This document shows, in pieces, positions 19,248-28,180 of a stretch of 37,990 nt of DNA (position 1 is its first letter; every line of letters starts with the position of its first letter). Source of the stretch: Chara braunii (taxonomy: Eukaryota > Streptophyta > Charophyceae > Charales > Characeae). The notes beneath the pieces were generated by a model that worked only from the letters and a program-made list of their open reading frames with translations, did not search any database and had not been told where the DNA came from. A program made the position numbers and the translations under genes. Location: NCBI GenBank assembly GCA_003427395.1, contig BFEA01000394.1, positions 1,219,664-1,257,653 on the forward strand. Direction: 5' to 3'.

Positions 19248-21607
19248 GTGTCCTCCTCTTCCTTCTTACTAAAGTTTGTTCCTGTTCCATCTCCTGGTCC
19301 GATTCCACATTCTTTTCCTGTACCTATGGAATACCTTGAACATTACCCTTCTCAGGAATAACAGCAACCTTAACTTCCTCCCCTACCTTGGGTGAGAGAG
19401 CAGCAACAACAACCTCAACCTCCCCCCCTTCATTGGGTGGGAGAGATTGCATGTAGTTCCTGGGATCTGGGCCAAGCGAACCGGTGGTGGAAATAACCCC
19501 TGATTTTCCCACTGCTTTTGAAGTACCGGTAAGTTGAGCGAATTCTCCTGCACCTCCTGATGAGAATCAGGAACCGAAACCAGTCCCCCTTCTTTTGGTG
19601 GACCATTTGCGACCTCTTCCCCCTGAGGACGTGAATGCAGCGGAAGTGGTGGCGAGGATGCTGGAGGAGACCAGCCCTCTGGGGGTATGGAATCCCAATT
19701 TGGTTCTCCTTGGCGCTCCCATGTCCATCCTGTGGGCCGTTGTCCCTTGCCCGACCCTTCTACATACACCCACCCCTCATGTCCCGGGTCCACCGTTCGC
19801 CACAAATTTGCTTTGAACGGGTCCCTGATCAGTCTACCTGTCGTTTTCTATTTGCGAGAGGGGTTGTGTGCGCAGGAAGGATCCAGAAACAAATGTCCGT
19901 ATGCTTTACATCGAAAACACCAGGGGCGCAGTTTGTGTGAAGTGTGAATGTGATATTCCCTCCCCTCAACTCGGTAGGGAATCGCATCATCAATGTTGAA
20001 AGGAGTATTCGAGGGATAATTGAGAGCCAGCATCAAGTAATCATCCCTCCTGGTTGCATATGCTGGCAGCGGATCGATGAAGTCAATGATATCATGAATC
20101 TCCCCGAAATCATAAACAAAAGCAGCCTGAATTTCTATCGGTATGTGACGGAACTCTACCCAGTAATGTTCTTCCATCATCTGTCTGCGTCTCTCATCAG
20201 ACCCTTGTTTCTGGGGAGACCAGNGATATATCCGGACTTCTGATCTGTCACAGCGAAGCTTTTTCCAACCATCAATTGTTTTCTTATCCAGAATGTGTAC
20301 ACTCAACACCGTAAAAGTAGTCGAAGAGATAGGTTGAATTAAAAAGTCTTCATTGACTGCCTCCTGACTTNCTTTCAAATGCATGAGACGTTTACAAATC
20401 CATTTTATTTTTTCNTTCGTCGATTTGTACGCTGCGTCATCATGAAAGACNCANTTATTTGCATGNGATTGATAAATAAAATCCCTCTCTGCAACTTTCT
20501 GGGTGGGATACGTTTTGATCATAGATTTNNNCCCCCCTTTATCAACTACTTTGCATTCTGAGGGACTAATGAATTTTGAAAGGAAAAAAACACGGGCAAT
20601 CGGTATATTTGCAAGAGGAATGAGGAGGGGCTGAGCAAGAGATCCCGATCTCTTGACTTCCAATGCTCTTGATTGAAAAGGGCCTTTGGCCTTTTGCAGC
20701 CAAGAGACTGTCGATGACTGGACCGTCTCCTTATCCAATGACTTTCCCACACCTTCCTCCCTTCCTCCTGTACATTCCTCACTTTGCTTCCCCTCCCTCT
20801 TTTCCGCGTTCTCCCCACCTTGCTCTTCCTCCCTTCTTTCCGCTGCCCTTCCCTCCCTCCTTGATTGCCTCTCTTTTCCCCCTCGCCGTCCCTCCCCACT
20901 TCCTCTTGTCTCCCTCCTTCCATTCCCTGTCCTCCTCCTCCTCTTTCTCCTCTCACCACCGTACCTTGAAGAGGAGGGAAGTCCTCCTCATTCTTCCATG
21001 CCTGTGAATTGTGGCCCGAGGCATTTGCCCCCTTCTGCTCGTCAATCATCATGATGTTTGTATCTGTTTGTTGACACGAAACATTCCCTGGACCATCGTT
21101 TACTTGAACTTTCGATATCTGACGATCTGGGTCTCCCGTCTTCTGATGAGACAGAAGGAGCTTGGTCGTTCCATCCGTAAACAGAGGATTAAAAACCATC
21201 CTTCTTCCCACTCTCAAACCTACCCTATTTCCTTGACCCATATTGGATGATAGGAGGGAGGTTAGTGGAGAGTAACGAAGATTAGAATTATCTCCTCTTC
21301 CCATACACAAAACTGGTCTTCGCTCCGATAATGCTAGAGTGTTGCTTTCTTGTTGTCGTTTTTCTTCCTCTGTTAGGACTTCATCATCAGAATAATCATG
21401 AGATGCAGATTCCAAAAGCTGGTTTTCCAATCGATTTTGCATTATCATTTTAATAGGAGTGTGCAATTGTTTCGTAGCCATTTGGCGCATCGCTCCTCGA
21501 AAATCCAGCATGGAATCCACACGCTTGTGAACACGCTGATGACGTATATTGCTAGTCATTTCTGTACTGAGGATTCCTACTCAGCCAAATAAAAAAAAAA
21601 AAAAAAC

Positions 21608-21615
21608 AGTAATAG
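21608..21615. repeat. Candidate target-site duplication, right copy (LINE-B)
   Basis: AGTAATAG, identical to 12611-12618, just beyond the A17 tract that forms LINE-B's 5' border on the + strand. Confidence 0.7.
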
Positions 21616-22149
21616 GTAAAATCGTTGGAACCAGTTGTTGGACAAGGCTGGAAGGATCAGGGCTCAGGGAATTGGGAGAATGACAAGCCGCTGGGTAAGG
21701 TGAGAAGGGTCTGGAAACACTTCACTGTGAACGTTCCGTCTGGCTTCCTGATTAATCGCTCAAATGCTCTACTCCTCGCCTGGCGTCCTTGCAAAGCACA
21801 ATCCACCGATTACTCCCTCCTTCACCTGTTATCATCTACCATTGCCCTTCCCTTATCCTTCCCTTGCTCCTCCCACTGTAGTACGACTGTTACCCCTGTG
21901 TATGTGACGTGGCAGTGGCAACCATCTACCAATACGCGGCAATGGCAATCAGAAACACCCTCTACCAATCTAACCCTCTTATATCCCTTGTGTAATCCTT
22001 TGACCTGGTCCCCCACCACTCTGAGATTTATCAATCCAACCCACGAATCTGTAATGTCAGAGTCCTCATCCCGGTTGAGTTGGGAGAGCCGCTTCCCCGG
22101 GGCGTGTAGGGCAAAGGCTTCCAGTGTGCAGTTCCCCCCGTTTCTGTTG
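21616..22149. other. No clear gene; possible LINE-D continuation
   Basis: The minus strand downstream of LINE-D carries many stops and several frames (for example LINLRVVGDQVKGLHKGYKR) that may be decayed LINE connecting region. I could not align it with confidence. Confidence 0.35.
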
Positions 22150-23127
22150 CTAAATTATCCGGCTGTGGCAGATCAACATGCCTGACCACCCAATCATGCA
22201 GGCAAATCGTCGGGCCTGATTTGAGAGTCTGCATTTCTGTTCGACCTGATCCCGGAGGTCACCCACTGTATAGATCCTTTTTTTTGCCCAGACCAGCCAC
22301 GGCGAGCTGGTTGTGAGTACAAAGGGGGGCCCCTCTTCATTCAGGATAAAAGGGCTTTCGAATAGTGGTTGCCGCCACACATTGTGCCACCTGTTAGGCG
22401 TGCGCTTTTGTTTGGGGCCTCGCTGCCTCCATAACTTAATCATGGTCGTCCAGAGGGGGTCATTGTGACTGTCCTGCCTGGTGGCATGTGATGCACCACC
22501 GGTTTGTGACTGTCGACGAGGGTTTGGGATCGACCAGTGGTTATTGGTCAACCATCGGAACGGATGTATGTGACTGGGGGGCATTGTGTCCGGCGCCAGT
22601 CCAGCTATCTGTACGCAGGCCAAAGGTCCCCATGGAATATCGTTCCCTACAAGGAGTCTGGTTAATACTTTAAACATCATAGCTACAGTCTCCCTCTGAG
22701 GGTCAAGTATCCCCATCCCTCCTACGGATCTCGGTTGTGTGAGAGTATCCCATCCGACCCTGTTCAAGCACCCATCCTCTGTTGCGATGTTCTTCCATAG
22801 ATATGTTGCGAGCGCTTTCTTTAGTCGGGTGTGTTGTTGTGGTGTTAGCGGCCACACCGCTAGTTTGTACCATATAGCTGCTTGGACGGCATTGTTGATT
22901 GCCAACGCACGTTCGACCAGCGATGTGTGCAGCCCCTCCCATCTCGCAAGGCGGTTGATGGCCATGTTCACAAGGTTGTCTCCATGGTCTGCCGGGGGTC
23001 CCATCGCTGTTAGCTTCACAGGCACATGTCCAGGAAGTCCCAATCGACGTGGTCATATGCTTTCTCCCGCCATTGCCTTTTTCTAATCTACCTTCTGTTG
23101 AGGTAGTCAATGCTGACCTTTTGAGTA
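22150..23127 (-). pseudogene. LINE-D: ORF2 fragment with the RT catalytic core deleted
   Basis: On the minus strand, EKAYDHVDWDFLDMCL (23070-23020) is the RT box that precedes the catalytic site. It is followed directly by a segment (LTAMGPPADHGDNLVN, then ERALAINNAVQAAIWYK) that in LINE-B lies about 160 residues later (SLTAVGKPMTHDDWV, then GRALIINNVILASIWYK). SVRQGD and FADD are therefore missing. The rest continues through GGMGILDPQ, a Trp/Pro-rich region, and WRQPLFESPFILNEEG (compare LRQPLFGNRWITDLNG in LINE-B) to about 22150. The 5' side runs into the assembly gap. The copy cannot encode an active RT. Confidence 0.88.
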
Positions 23128-23337
23128 NNNNNNNNNNNNNNNNNNNNNNNNNNNNNNNNNNNNNNNNNNNNNNNNNNNNNNNNNNNNNNNNNNNNNNNNN
23201 NNNNNNNNNNNNNNNNNNNNNNNNNNNNNNNNNNNNNNNNNNNNNNNNNNNNNNNNNNNNNNNNNNNNNNNNNNNNNNNNNNNNNNNNNNNNNNNNNNNN
23301 NNNNNNNNNNNNNNNNNNNNNNNNNNNNNNNNNNNNN
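23128..23337. other. Assembly gap (210 N)
   Basis: An unbroken run of N. It hides the 5' limit of LINE-D and the start of the adjacent repeat. Confidence 0.99.
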
Positions 23338-23370
23338 ACTGAGTACACAGTGATCACCTGGAGCAGTAGG

Positions 23371-23670
23371 CCGTGGGTGTCCTGGAATATGGGACCACCT
23401 CCCATCCCATCCTCACGTCAATACTCCTAGCGCACCCCCTATCCCACTATCCTACCTCAGTGTGACCACCACTCAGGACCATTATCCTACCAATGGGCAG
23501 GTAACTTGGACCGAACAGCAGTGATAGGCACCAGGGCTGATAAGTTGCCCAGCCCTGGTGGAAGCGGAATCGGACGAGCCTTGTCGAACGGGGACTTCGG
23601 ACGCCAGGCCCAGACAATCTACTACAGGCCCCAAGAGATTCTGGGCCCTAGTTTTCAGACAGGGTAGCAC
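23371..23670 (+). repeat. Dispersed inverted repeat, copy 1
   Basis: Matches the reverse complement of 27740-28048 over about 300 bases. Shared stretches include CAGCGCACCCC / TAGCGCACCCC, CTCAGTGTG.CCA.CACTCAG, GGAACTTCGGACGCCAGGC or its GGGACTTCGG variant, and CAATCT.CTACAG. No coding signature was recognised. Probably two copies of one uncharacterised mobile element in opposite orientation. Confidence 0.85.
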
Positions 23671-24100
23671 CCAATGAGACAGTCTTACCGTCCTTCTCCT
23701 AGCTTACCCAAGGCCAGGCGGAACTCGGACTGGCCTGAGTGACTTATACCCCTACCCTTACCCCAGGGTCTAAGCCTTGTATATAGCCACTGGACAGTTC
23801 TACCCGAATATCAGTAGGAACTCCGGTGGCCCAAACCTCTCTACCGCAGATACTAGACCCCACACAGTGACTAGACCCCCCCAGTCTGATAGTTGTGTAG
23901 TTCGCTGTATCCATGTATGAAGATGTACAAACTGCACTATGTGTGGAAACTTGTGTATGTAGCCCGTAGGCCATGTATAATTCGCAAGCTATGTATATGC
24001 CCGAAGGCTGTGTGTGCTCTGTGAGTCAATGTATCGAGATGTATAGGCAGCATCATGTGTGAATATCGAAGAGAGAACGGGGTAAGCTGGACAAGGACCC
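23671..24100. other. No gene; short imperfect repeats
   Basis: Contains GTATGTAGCCCGTAGGCC / TGTATATGCCCGAAGGC-type words (23950-24040). It may include the body of the SINE-like element whose tRNA-like head follows at 24115. Confidence 0.4.
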
Positions 24101-24114
24101 CCCCAAGGTCCCAA

Positions 24115-24181
24115 CCAAGCTCGAACCCGTGACCTTGTAACGTGTAATCGAATGACTCTACCATGTGAACGACTAGCGGAA
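24115..24181 (-). promoter_or_regulatory. tRNA-like RNA polymerase III promoter (A and B boxes), SINE head candidate
   Basis: The minus strand reads CTAGTCGTTCACATGGTAGA (A-box-like with D-loop spacing), then a TACAC loop, then AAGGTCACGGGTTCGAGC (B box GGTTCGAGC). Spacing is tRNA-like, but acceptor and anticodon stems do not pair well, so it is read as a tRNA-derived SINE head or pseudo-tRNA. Confidence 0.6.
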
Positions 24182-24404
24182 ATGGCACGAACGTGTACGT
24201 GTGATATGCCAGACTGGGGAGATCAACAGAACACCCATGACCAACACCCCCAAGCAGCCCATGTGAAACCCAGAACCAACATACAACACCATGAACAACC
24301 CTCGGGTGGTGTGCAGGCAGTGTCTGTAATAGCTAACCTGCGTCATCCCAAGGGGGTGTGTGTTCAGCCGTGCGTCATTCTAACGCCCTGCCGGTGTCCA
24401 TGCG

Positions 24405-24486
24405 CAAGGTTACGGATTTGAACCCGCAACCTCATACCACAATGGGCATTTCCAACCGATGCTCTAACCACTGAGCTACATCAACT
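24405..24486 (-). promoter_or_regulatory. tRNA-like RNA polymerase III promoter (A and B boxes), second SINE head candidate
   Basis: The minus strand reads GTTGATGTAGCTCAGTGGTT, AGAGC (D stem GCTC/GAGC intact), and TGCGGGTTCAAATCC (B box). T-stem and acceptor pairs are broken (only two of five T-stem pairs form) and the region between the boxes is longer than in a standard tRNA. A decayed tRNA-derived SINE head is more likely than a working tRNA. Confidence 0.65.
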
Positions 24487-24659
24487 GGACTGAGCATGAG
24501 GGTTCTGAATGCAACTAAGCATGGTTTTGGAGTATGCGGCTCCCCTGATTAGTATCAGTCCCTAGCGGTCTATTTGATGTCCTTTTTATAAGGGTGAAGA
24601 GATACAAAAGAGATTGGCTTCCCTGCATGCTCACACATGGCTACTTTACTGGATATTAC

Positions 24660-24812
24660 ACAGGATCTGCTCAGTCAATCCCCTGGGTTGCAGGGCAATC
24701 AATGCTGGCAGACTCCTTAGCCACTATTCTCATAGGGTCTGCTCAGTCAATCCCCTGTGTTGCAGGGTAATCAATGCTGGCAGATCTCACAAGTCATTGT
24801 TCTCACCTTCTG
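24660..24812. repeat. 72-bp tandem duplication
   Basis: TCTGCTCAGTCAATCCCCTG starts at 24666 and again at 24738, followed in both by .GTTGCAGGG.AATCAATGCTG. The units then diverge (CACTATTCTCA against CATTGTTCTCA). Confidence 0.92.
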
Positions 24813-24830
24813 AAGACATGTTTCTTTCAA

Positions 24831-24966
24831 GGAATGCTGGACCCGTTTTCCAGCAGGTGACGCTCCCCACTAATAGATGGAGCCTCTCCCCAGGTGTTAG
24901 TGATGTCTGCTCTTACCAGCGGCACTAACACTGGTGGGGGTGTTTTTGTTTAAAAAAAAAAAAAAA
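24831..24966 (+). mobile_element. LINE 3' tail module, copy 6 (long form, solo)
   Basis: Starts GGAATGCTGGACCCGTTTTC, continues CAGCAGGTGACGCTCCCCAC, then GGAGCC and the second domain (GTGTTAGTGATGTCTGCTC ... GGCACTAACACTGG), GGGGGTGTTTTTG and A15. The GTTAGTG/CACTAAC arms pair, matching the third stem of copies 4 and 7. Confidence 0.88.
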
Positions 24967-25317
24967 GAAGGTTATTGGTAGGAGGAAAGTTCAATACACA
25001 GCATGCCAGTCTTAGCAGTCACCGGCCTCGACCGGGCAAAACAGCTTCCCGACCCGAACGAAGAGAGGAGTGAGGGACAACGAAGCGGTGTGGCCTCAAC
25101 GGCGAATACAAAACGATTCTATAGGGTAGTCATAAGCAGCAGGAAGGAATGGCCGTACAAGGGACAGCAAGACCTCCAGGGAGCGACTTAAGGAAAACAA
25201 GGACCAGGGGTATCCTAGGGTTTAGGGTTTAGTCAGGCAGTCACCCACGGGCGAGCTGAGAGGGAAAGACTGGTCTGATTTTATTCCCTAAGAAGGGGAT
25301 GGGCAATGAAAAGTATG
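24967..25317. other. No gene; short TTTAGGG tract
   Basis: 25217-25233 holds two and a half TTTAGGG units, the plant-type telomere repeat, as a short interstitial tract. Nothing else recognised. Confidence 0.5.
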
Positions 25318-25562
25318 GGCAACAGTCAATCCTTCCTTAAACCACCATTACTTGGCCCATACATCGGCCGCCGGGCGTTGTCGTTAACGCCCCGCAACTT
25401 CCGGAGGGGTACCGGCCCTCAAAGGCTGGCGACGCCAGCCAAAACAATTTTTTCTTGTTGCGCTGGCGGGTTGGCACGAAACGACGCGCAGCTCGTTTTC
25501 AGGCTCGACATCGATAGGTGGTCCAAGTACTGGTGGTTTAAGGAAGCAATCAATGTTGTCAG
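25318..25562. repeat. Foldback (MITE-like) element, about 245 bp
   Basis: 25318-25367 is about 80% complementary to 25511-25562; both arms contain TTCCTTAAACCACCA and TACTTGG. The interior has further self-complementary pieces, including the odd-centred palindrome GGCTGGCGACGCCAGCC. No open frame of note. The size and terminal complementarity suit a non-autonomous DNA element, but no clear target duplication was seen. Confidence 0.75.
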
Positions 25563-25639
25563 GATCCCCGGGCCGTAACATGCGGAGCAGTCGAAGGGAG
25601 ATTTTTTGTAAGAGACTTCCCCCTGGACCATCTGAATCT

Positions 25640-25911
25640 AGGTCCCGGAAGGGAGGATGTCAAGCCCATCGAATGTTTAACGGAAACCAAATCCAACCTT
25701 CATCCCACCAAACTAGCCTCTCTGAAATGGGAGATCGAGCACCGTTGCCTGCCCACTAACGATTGGCTAATAGACCACACCTACCCGGAGCAGAAAGGCC
25801 TGGCCCTACCATTATGATCATGGTAGAAAAACTTGCCACAGGGGGTTCCCAGGGCACAAGATTTGTGAAACAATAGAGCACATTTTCCTGCAGTGTCCGG
25901 CCACAATTCTC
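25640..25911 (+). pseudogene. LINE-E: zf-RVT fragment
   Basis: The + strand frame gives WEIEHRCLPTNDWLIDHTYP and EQKGLALP, matching the lead-in to the zinc finger in LINE-B (HRCLPTND, LEQKGLALPW). After a frameshift, KICETIEHIFLQCPATIL matches the H-x4-C half. It is cut at 25911 by the poly(T) of tail module copy 7. Confidence 0.82.
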
Positions 25912-26055
25912 TTTTTTTTTTCTTTTCTTTTTGAGAAAACACCCGAGGTGGTGCTAGGGGTGCTGGTGAAAGCAGGCAGGCACCACTAGCACTTCCGGGG
26001 AGGCTCCATCTATTGGTGGGGAGCAGCACCTGCTGGAAATCGGGTCCAGCGTCCC
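25912..26055 (-). mobile_element. LINE 3' tail module, copy 7 (long form, inserted in a LINE fragment)
   Basis: Minus strand: GGGACGCTGGACCCGATTTC, CAGCAGGTGCTGCTCCCCAC, GGAGCC, then AGTGCTAGTGGTGC ... GCACCCCTAGCACCACC, whose arms pair, then CGGGTGTTTTCTC and an A-rich tail. Orientation is opposite to the LINE-E fragment it abuts, so it arrived separately. No convincing TSD found. Confidence 0.88.
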
Positions 26056-26915
26056 TGAACATTATGGTTGATTATCTGAACATGTGGATTGTAGATGATG
26101 AGCGGCTTTGATTACCATCAAACTAGGGGATTACCTACCCATCAGACTGCAGAGTGGACTAACCTTGCACGGTGGATTAAGTCCGACTAACCCTTTCATG
26201 GCCAACAGCGCAGCGATTCATCTCACCTCCTATGTAGCCCTAGTGAGAGAGAGTGTCCAGACCCCTTCAATCCATAGAAACTCCCGTCTCACTCGCATAT
26301 CCCATCCACATGTCAGAGCACTATGGTAATATATGCATTATGGAAACGGTGACCCCTACCTGAGTCATACGAAAAATCTACCTAAAAAACACACCGCGCG
26401 TTGAAATTTGAATGTAATCCTTAGTACCCAATTGAAATTGTTCAAGACAAACCCTAAGGATGCGGGTGGGAAAACTGTGTTGTAAATTCCAGCTACGGGA
26501 GAGAATTGACTGCATAAATTGTGATCGTCTACTCTGGGAGGAAGATACCATCATCCCCATCCCACAACTCTCCCCTACAGACTATCATGCATCATTGTTA
26601 TTGTTGTGTAGTTAGCAGCCTTGCGAGCTAGCTCCCTGGGCACCCAAGGATAGGCAACGCTTGCTGAGATCATGGCCTTTCCCGGGGATTATACCCTCCC
26701 CCCCCTTTTGTTCCAACCTAACCTACACCCACTCTCTCTCTCCCCCAAGGCACCCAGATTGCAGCATAGTGAAATAGGCCGAAGACGGCAGCGCCGACAT
26801 GAAGCAGAGAGGCACTGAGGGCATCGTCAACACAGGAAAAGGCACATGGAATAAACTCTCCCTGCGAGCCACGCCCATAGTCAGCCCTACGGTTCAGCGA
26901 AGAATCACCTTCCCT
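26056..26915. other. No gene recognised
   Basis: No domain signature on either strand. 26700-26750 is C/CT-rich. The last 150 bases may be decayed LINE sequence upstream of LINE-F, but the match cannot be followed by eye. Confidence 0.4.
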
Positions 26916-26919
26916 GATC

Positions 26920-27120
26920 AGCCTGTCAGTGGTGGACAAAATCTGGTGCCAACTAAAAAGCAACCCAGACTGGAGGGCTCTACTCTGCGGAGCAAGGTCA
27001 ACCCCCCATGGAGATACATTTGCATCAAACATGTTCCCCACGGGGAGACAGGCTGTTCTGTGGGCAATCTGGTGGAAAAGATGTATCTCGGAGATGGAAG
27101 GTGAAAGAGTGGAGGGGAAA

Positions 27121-27164
<44 letters not shown>

Positions 27165-27440
27165 CACACAATCCAACAACAGGTGCAGACAAAACTCACT
27201 ACCCCCTGGCCACACATGAAATCAAAGACGGGCACATTGCCGCAGAAAAAAGAAATACAACGGGAAATCAGAAGCTTCTCTCGGGATTGACTGAGGGGCC
27301 TCCACCAAATCTGAAGTGGGACAAGAGGGCGAACACAACACATTTAGAAGAAATGACCAGCTTGTCTTCCACAACTGGACCGACATAGATGCCTCTACCC
27401 TCACATTTCCCGGACCTGTTCCCCCCACACTCAATGGCAA
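26920..27440 (+). pseudogene. LINE-F: ORF2 C-terminal fragment interrupted by A42
   Basis: The + strand frame gives PDWRALLCGARSTPHGD and RQAVLWAIWWKRCISEMEGE, aligning with LINE-B (KAILVGHWCP, VVWVLWYKRCVLEREN). A pure A tract (27121-27162) follows. The homology then resumes: IQQQVQTKL, KKEIQREI, FRRNDQLVFHNWTDIDASTL, FPGPVPPTLN, matching IKQQIQTEI and RNYRLIFNDWSAVDP of LINE-A. The A tract is therefore internal to the fragment, not its 3' end. Frameshifts occur around it. Confidence 0.8.
27121..27162. repeat. Internal oligo(A) tract, 42 bp
   Basis: A pure A run with LINE ORF2 homology on both sides in the same orientation. Confidence 0.95.
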
Positions 27441-27739
27441 TGGTACAACCGTACGACCTCAGTGGTTCGGGGGAGCATAAAAGAACAAGAAGCACACCAC
27501 AGCAGCGGCTGGGGCGCAACACACAAGGCCAGACAAAGATCAGCGAGTGAGGACAGATCTGAGGAAGACCAAGGAAACAACCGAAGACACTTTTGCAGGC
27601 CTAGCGGTTTAATGCTCAACTGTATGTCGGACATGAGGTGCACGAAAACGTATGGTCAGAGCCGTAGACTAACAAAGAAGGTACAGATATGATGAGCACA
27701 GCGAACTGCACCAAGCCCCACAAAACACCCCCTTGTTAC
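27441..27739. other. No gene seen
   Basis: Possibly LINE-F 3' UTR at its left end. Nothing recognised. Confidence 0.35.
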
Positions 27740-28048
27740 CTTTCTGCGATTCCTGAGCACGTGTTATCAGCAGAGTCTCTGAATTGGGGCTGTAGAAGAT
27801 TGCATGAGCCTGGCGTCCGAAGTTCCCGTACGGCAAGGTTGGTCCGCTTCCGCTTCCACTAGGGCTGGGGGGTTGGCCCAGCCTTGGTGCTTGTCACTGC
27901 TGGCTGGTCCAAGTTGCCCTCGATACTGGTAGGGTGATGGTACTGAGTGATGGCCACACTGAGGAAGGATAGTAGGGACAGGGGGTGCGCTGGGAGTATT
28001 AACGTGGGGATGGGTAGGGTACGTGGCCTATCCTGTCAGGACAACCAT
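27740..28048 (-). repeat. Dispersed inverted repeat, copy 2
   Basis: The reverse complement of 23371-23670 with scattered substitutions and small indels. The two copies lie about 4.1 kb apart in opposite orientation. Confidence 0.85.
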
Positions 28049-28108
28049 TGGCTGCCGCTGCCAGCAATCACCGAGGGTCAGGTCCTTGGCCTCTACAACA
28101 CCCTGGAC

Positions 28109-28180
28109 TTTTTTTACTTTTTTTTTTTTCAAAACAAAGGCTCCTTCTATTCTGGGGAGCGTCAGTCCGGTTCCTATTCC
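28109..28180 (-). mobile_element. LINE 3' tail module, copy 8 (short form, end of LINE-G)
   Basis: Minus strand: GGAACCGGACTGACGCTCCC, CAGAATAGAAGGAGCCTTTG, TTTTG, then A11GTA7. Diverged at the first hairpin but with the GCTCCCCA, AATAGA.GGAGCC and T-rich/poly(A) landmarks in order. It marks the 3' end of a LINE fragment. Confidence 0.72.

Larger units (their letters stand above)
17683..21559 (-). pseudogene. LINE-B ORF1 (gag-like, zinc knuckle, Gln-rich), broken
   Basis: ORF1 proteins bind LINE RNA. This one starts MTSNIRHQRVHKRVD at 21559, with an N-terminal 300 codons of low-complexity, charged sequence (Gly/Glu/Lys/Arg-rich around 20700-20980). A frameshift near 20700 leads to a fold region (VEFRHIPIEIQAAFVYDFGE) and a zinc knuckle CFRCKAYGHLFLDPSC (C-x2-C-x4-H-x6-C, about 19871-19920). 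A further shift gives a Trp/Pro-rich part (19805-19383), a poly-Lys tract from A30 (about 19217-19247), a helical part (19214-18609), a Gln-rich region with internal repeats (18660-18115), and a final segment to 17683. The whole span, about 1,290 codons, is unusually long for ORF1. It could be one fused protein or two ORFs; the frame breaks prevent a decision. Confidence 0.75.
12619..21607 (-). mobile_element. LINE-B: about 9.0-kb non-LTR retrotransposon, apparently full length
   Basis: Minus strand. Its 3' end is an A-rich tract (12619-12641) preceded by GCCTTGGGCACTAGGCCCTG, a tail unrelated to that of LINE-A. Its 5' end is set by the second AGTAATAG at 21608, about 50 bases upstream of the first ORF1 ATG. 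ORF1 remains span 21559-17683 and ORF2 17419-12886. At roughly 9 kb it is longer than typical plant L1 elements, mainly because of the long ORF1. Frameshifts, stops and Ns break both ORFs. Because the TSD is only 8 bp, the 5' boundary is less certain than for LINE-A. Confidence 0.82.

Noticed and set aside
20663-21054. Plus-strand Pro/Leu/Ser-rich frames
   Set aside because: Antisense shadows of the charged low-complexity part of LINE-B ORF1.
24405-24486. Functional tRNA gene
   Set aside because: The D stem pairs, but the T and acceptor stems do not, and the span between the A and B boxes is too long for a standard tRNA.
25912-26055. Target-site duplication around tail copy 7
   Set aside because: Flanks (CCACAATTCT and GAACATTATG) share only a few scattered bases; no duplication can be claimed.
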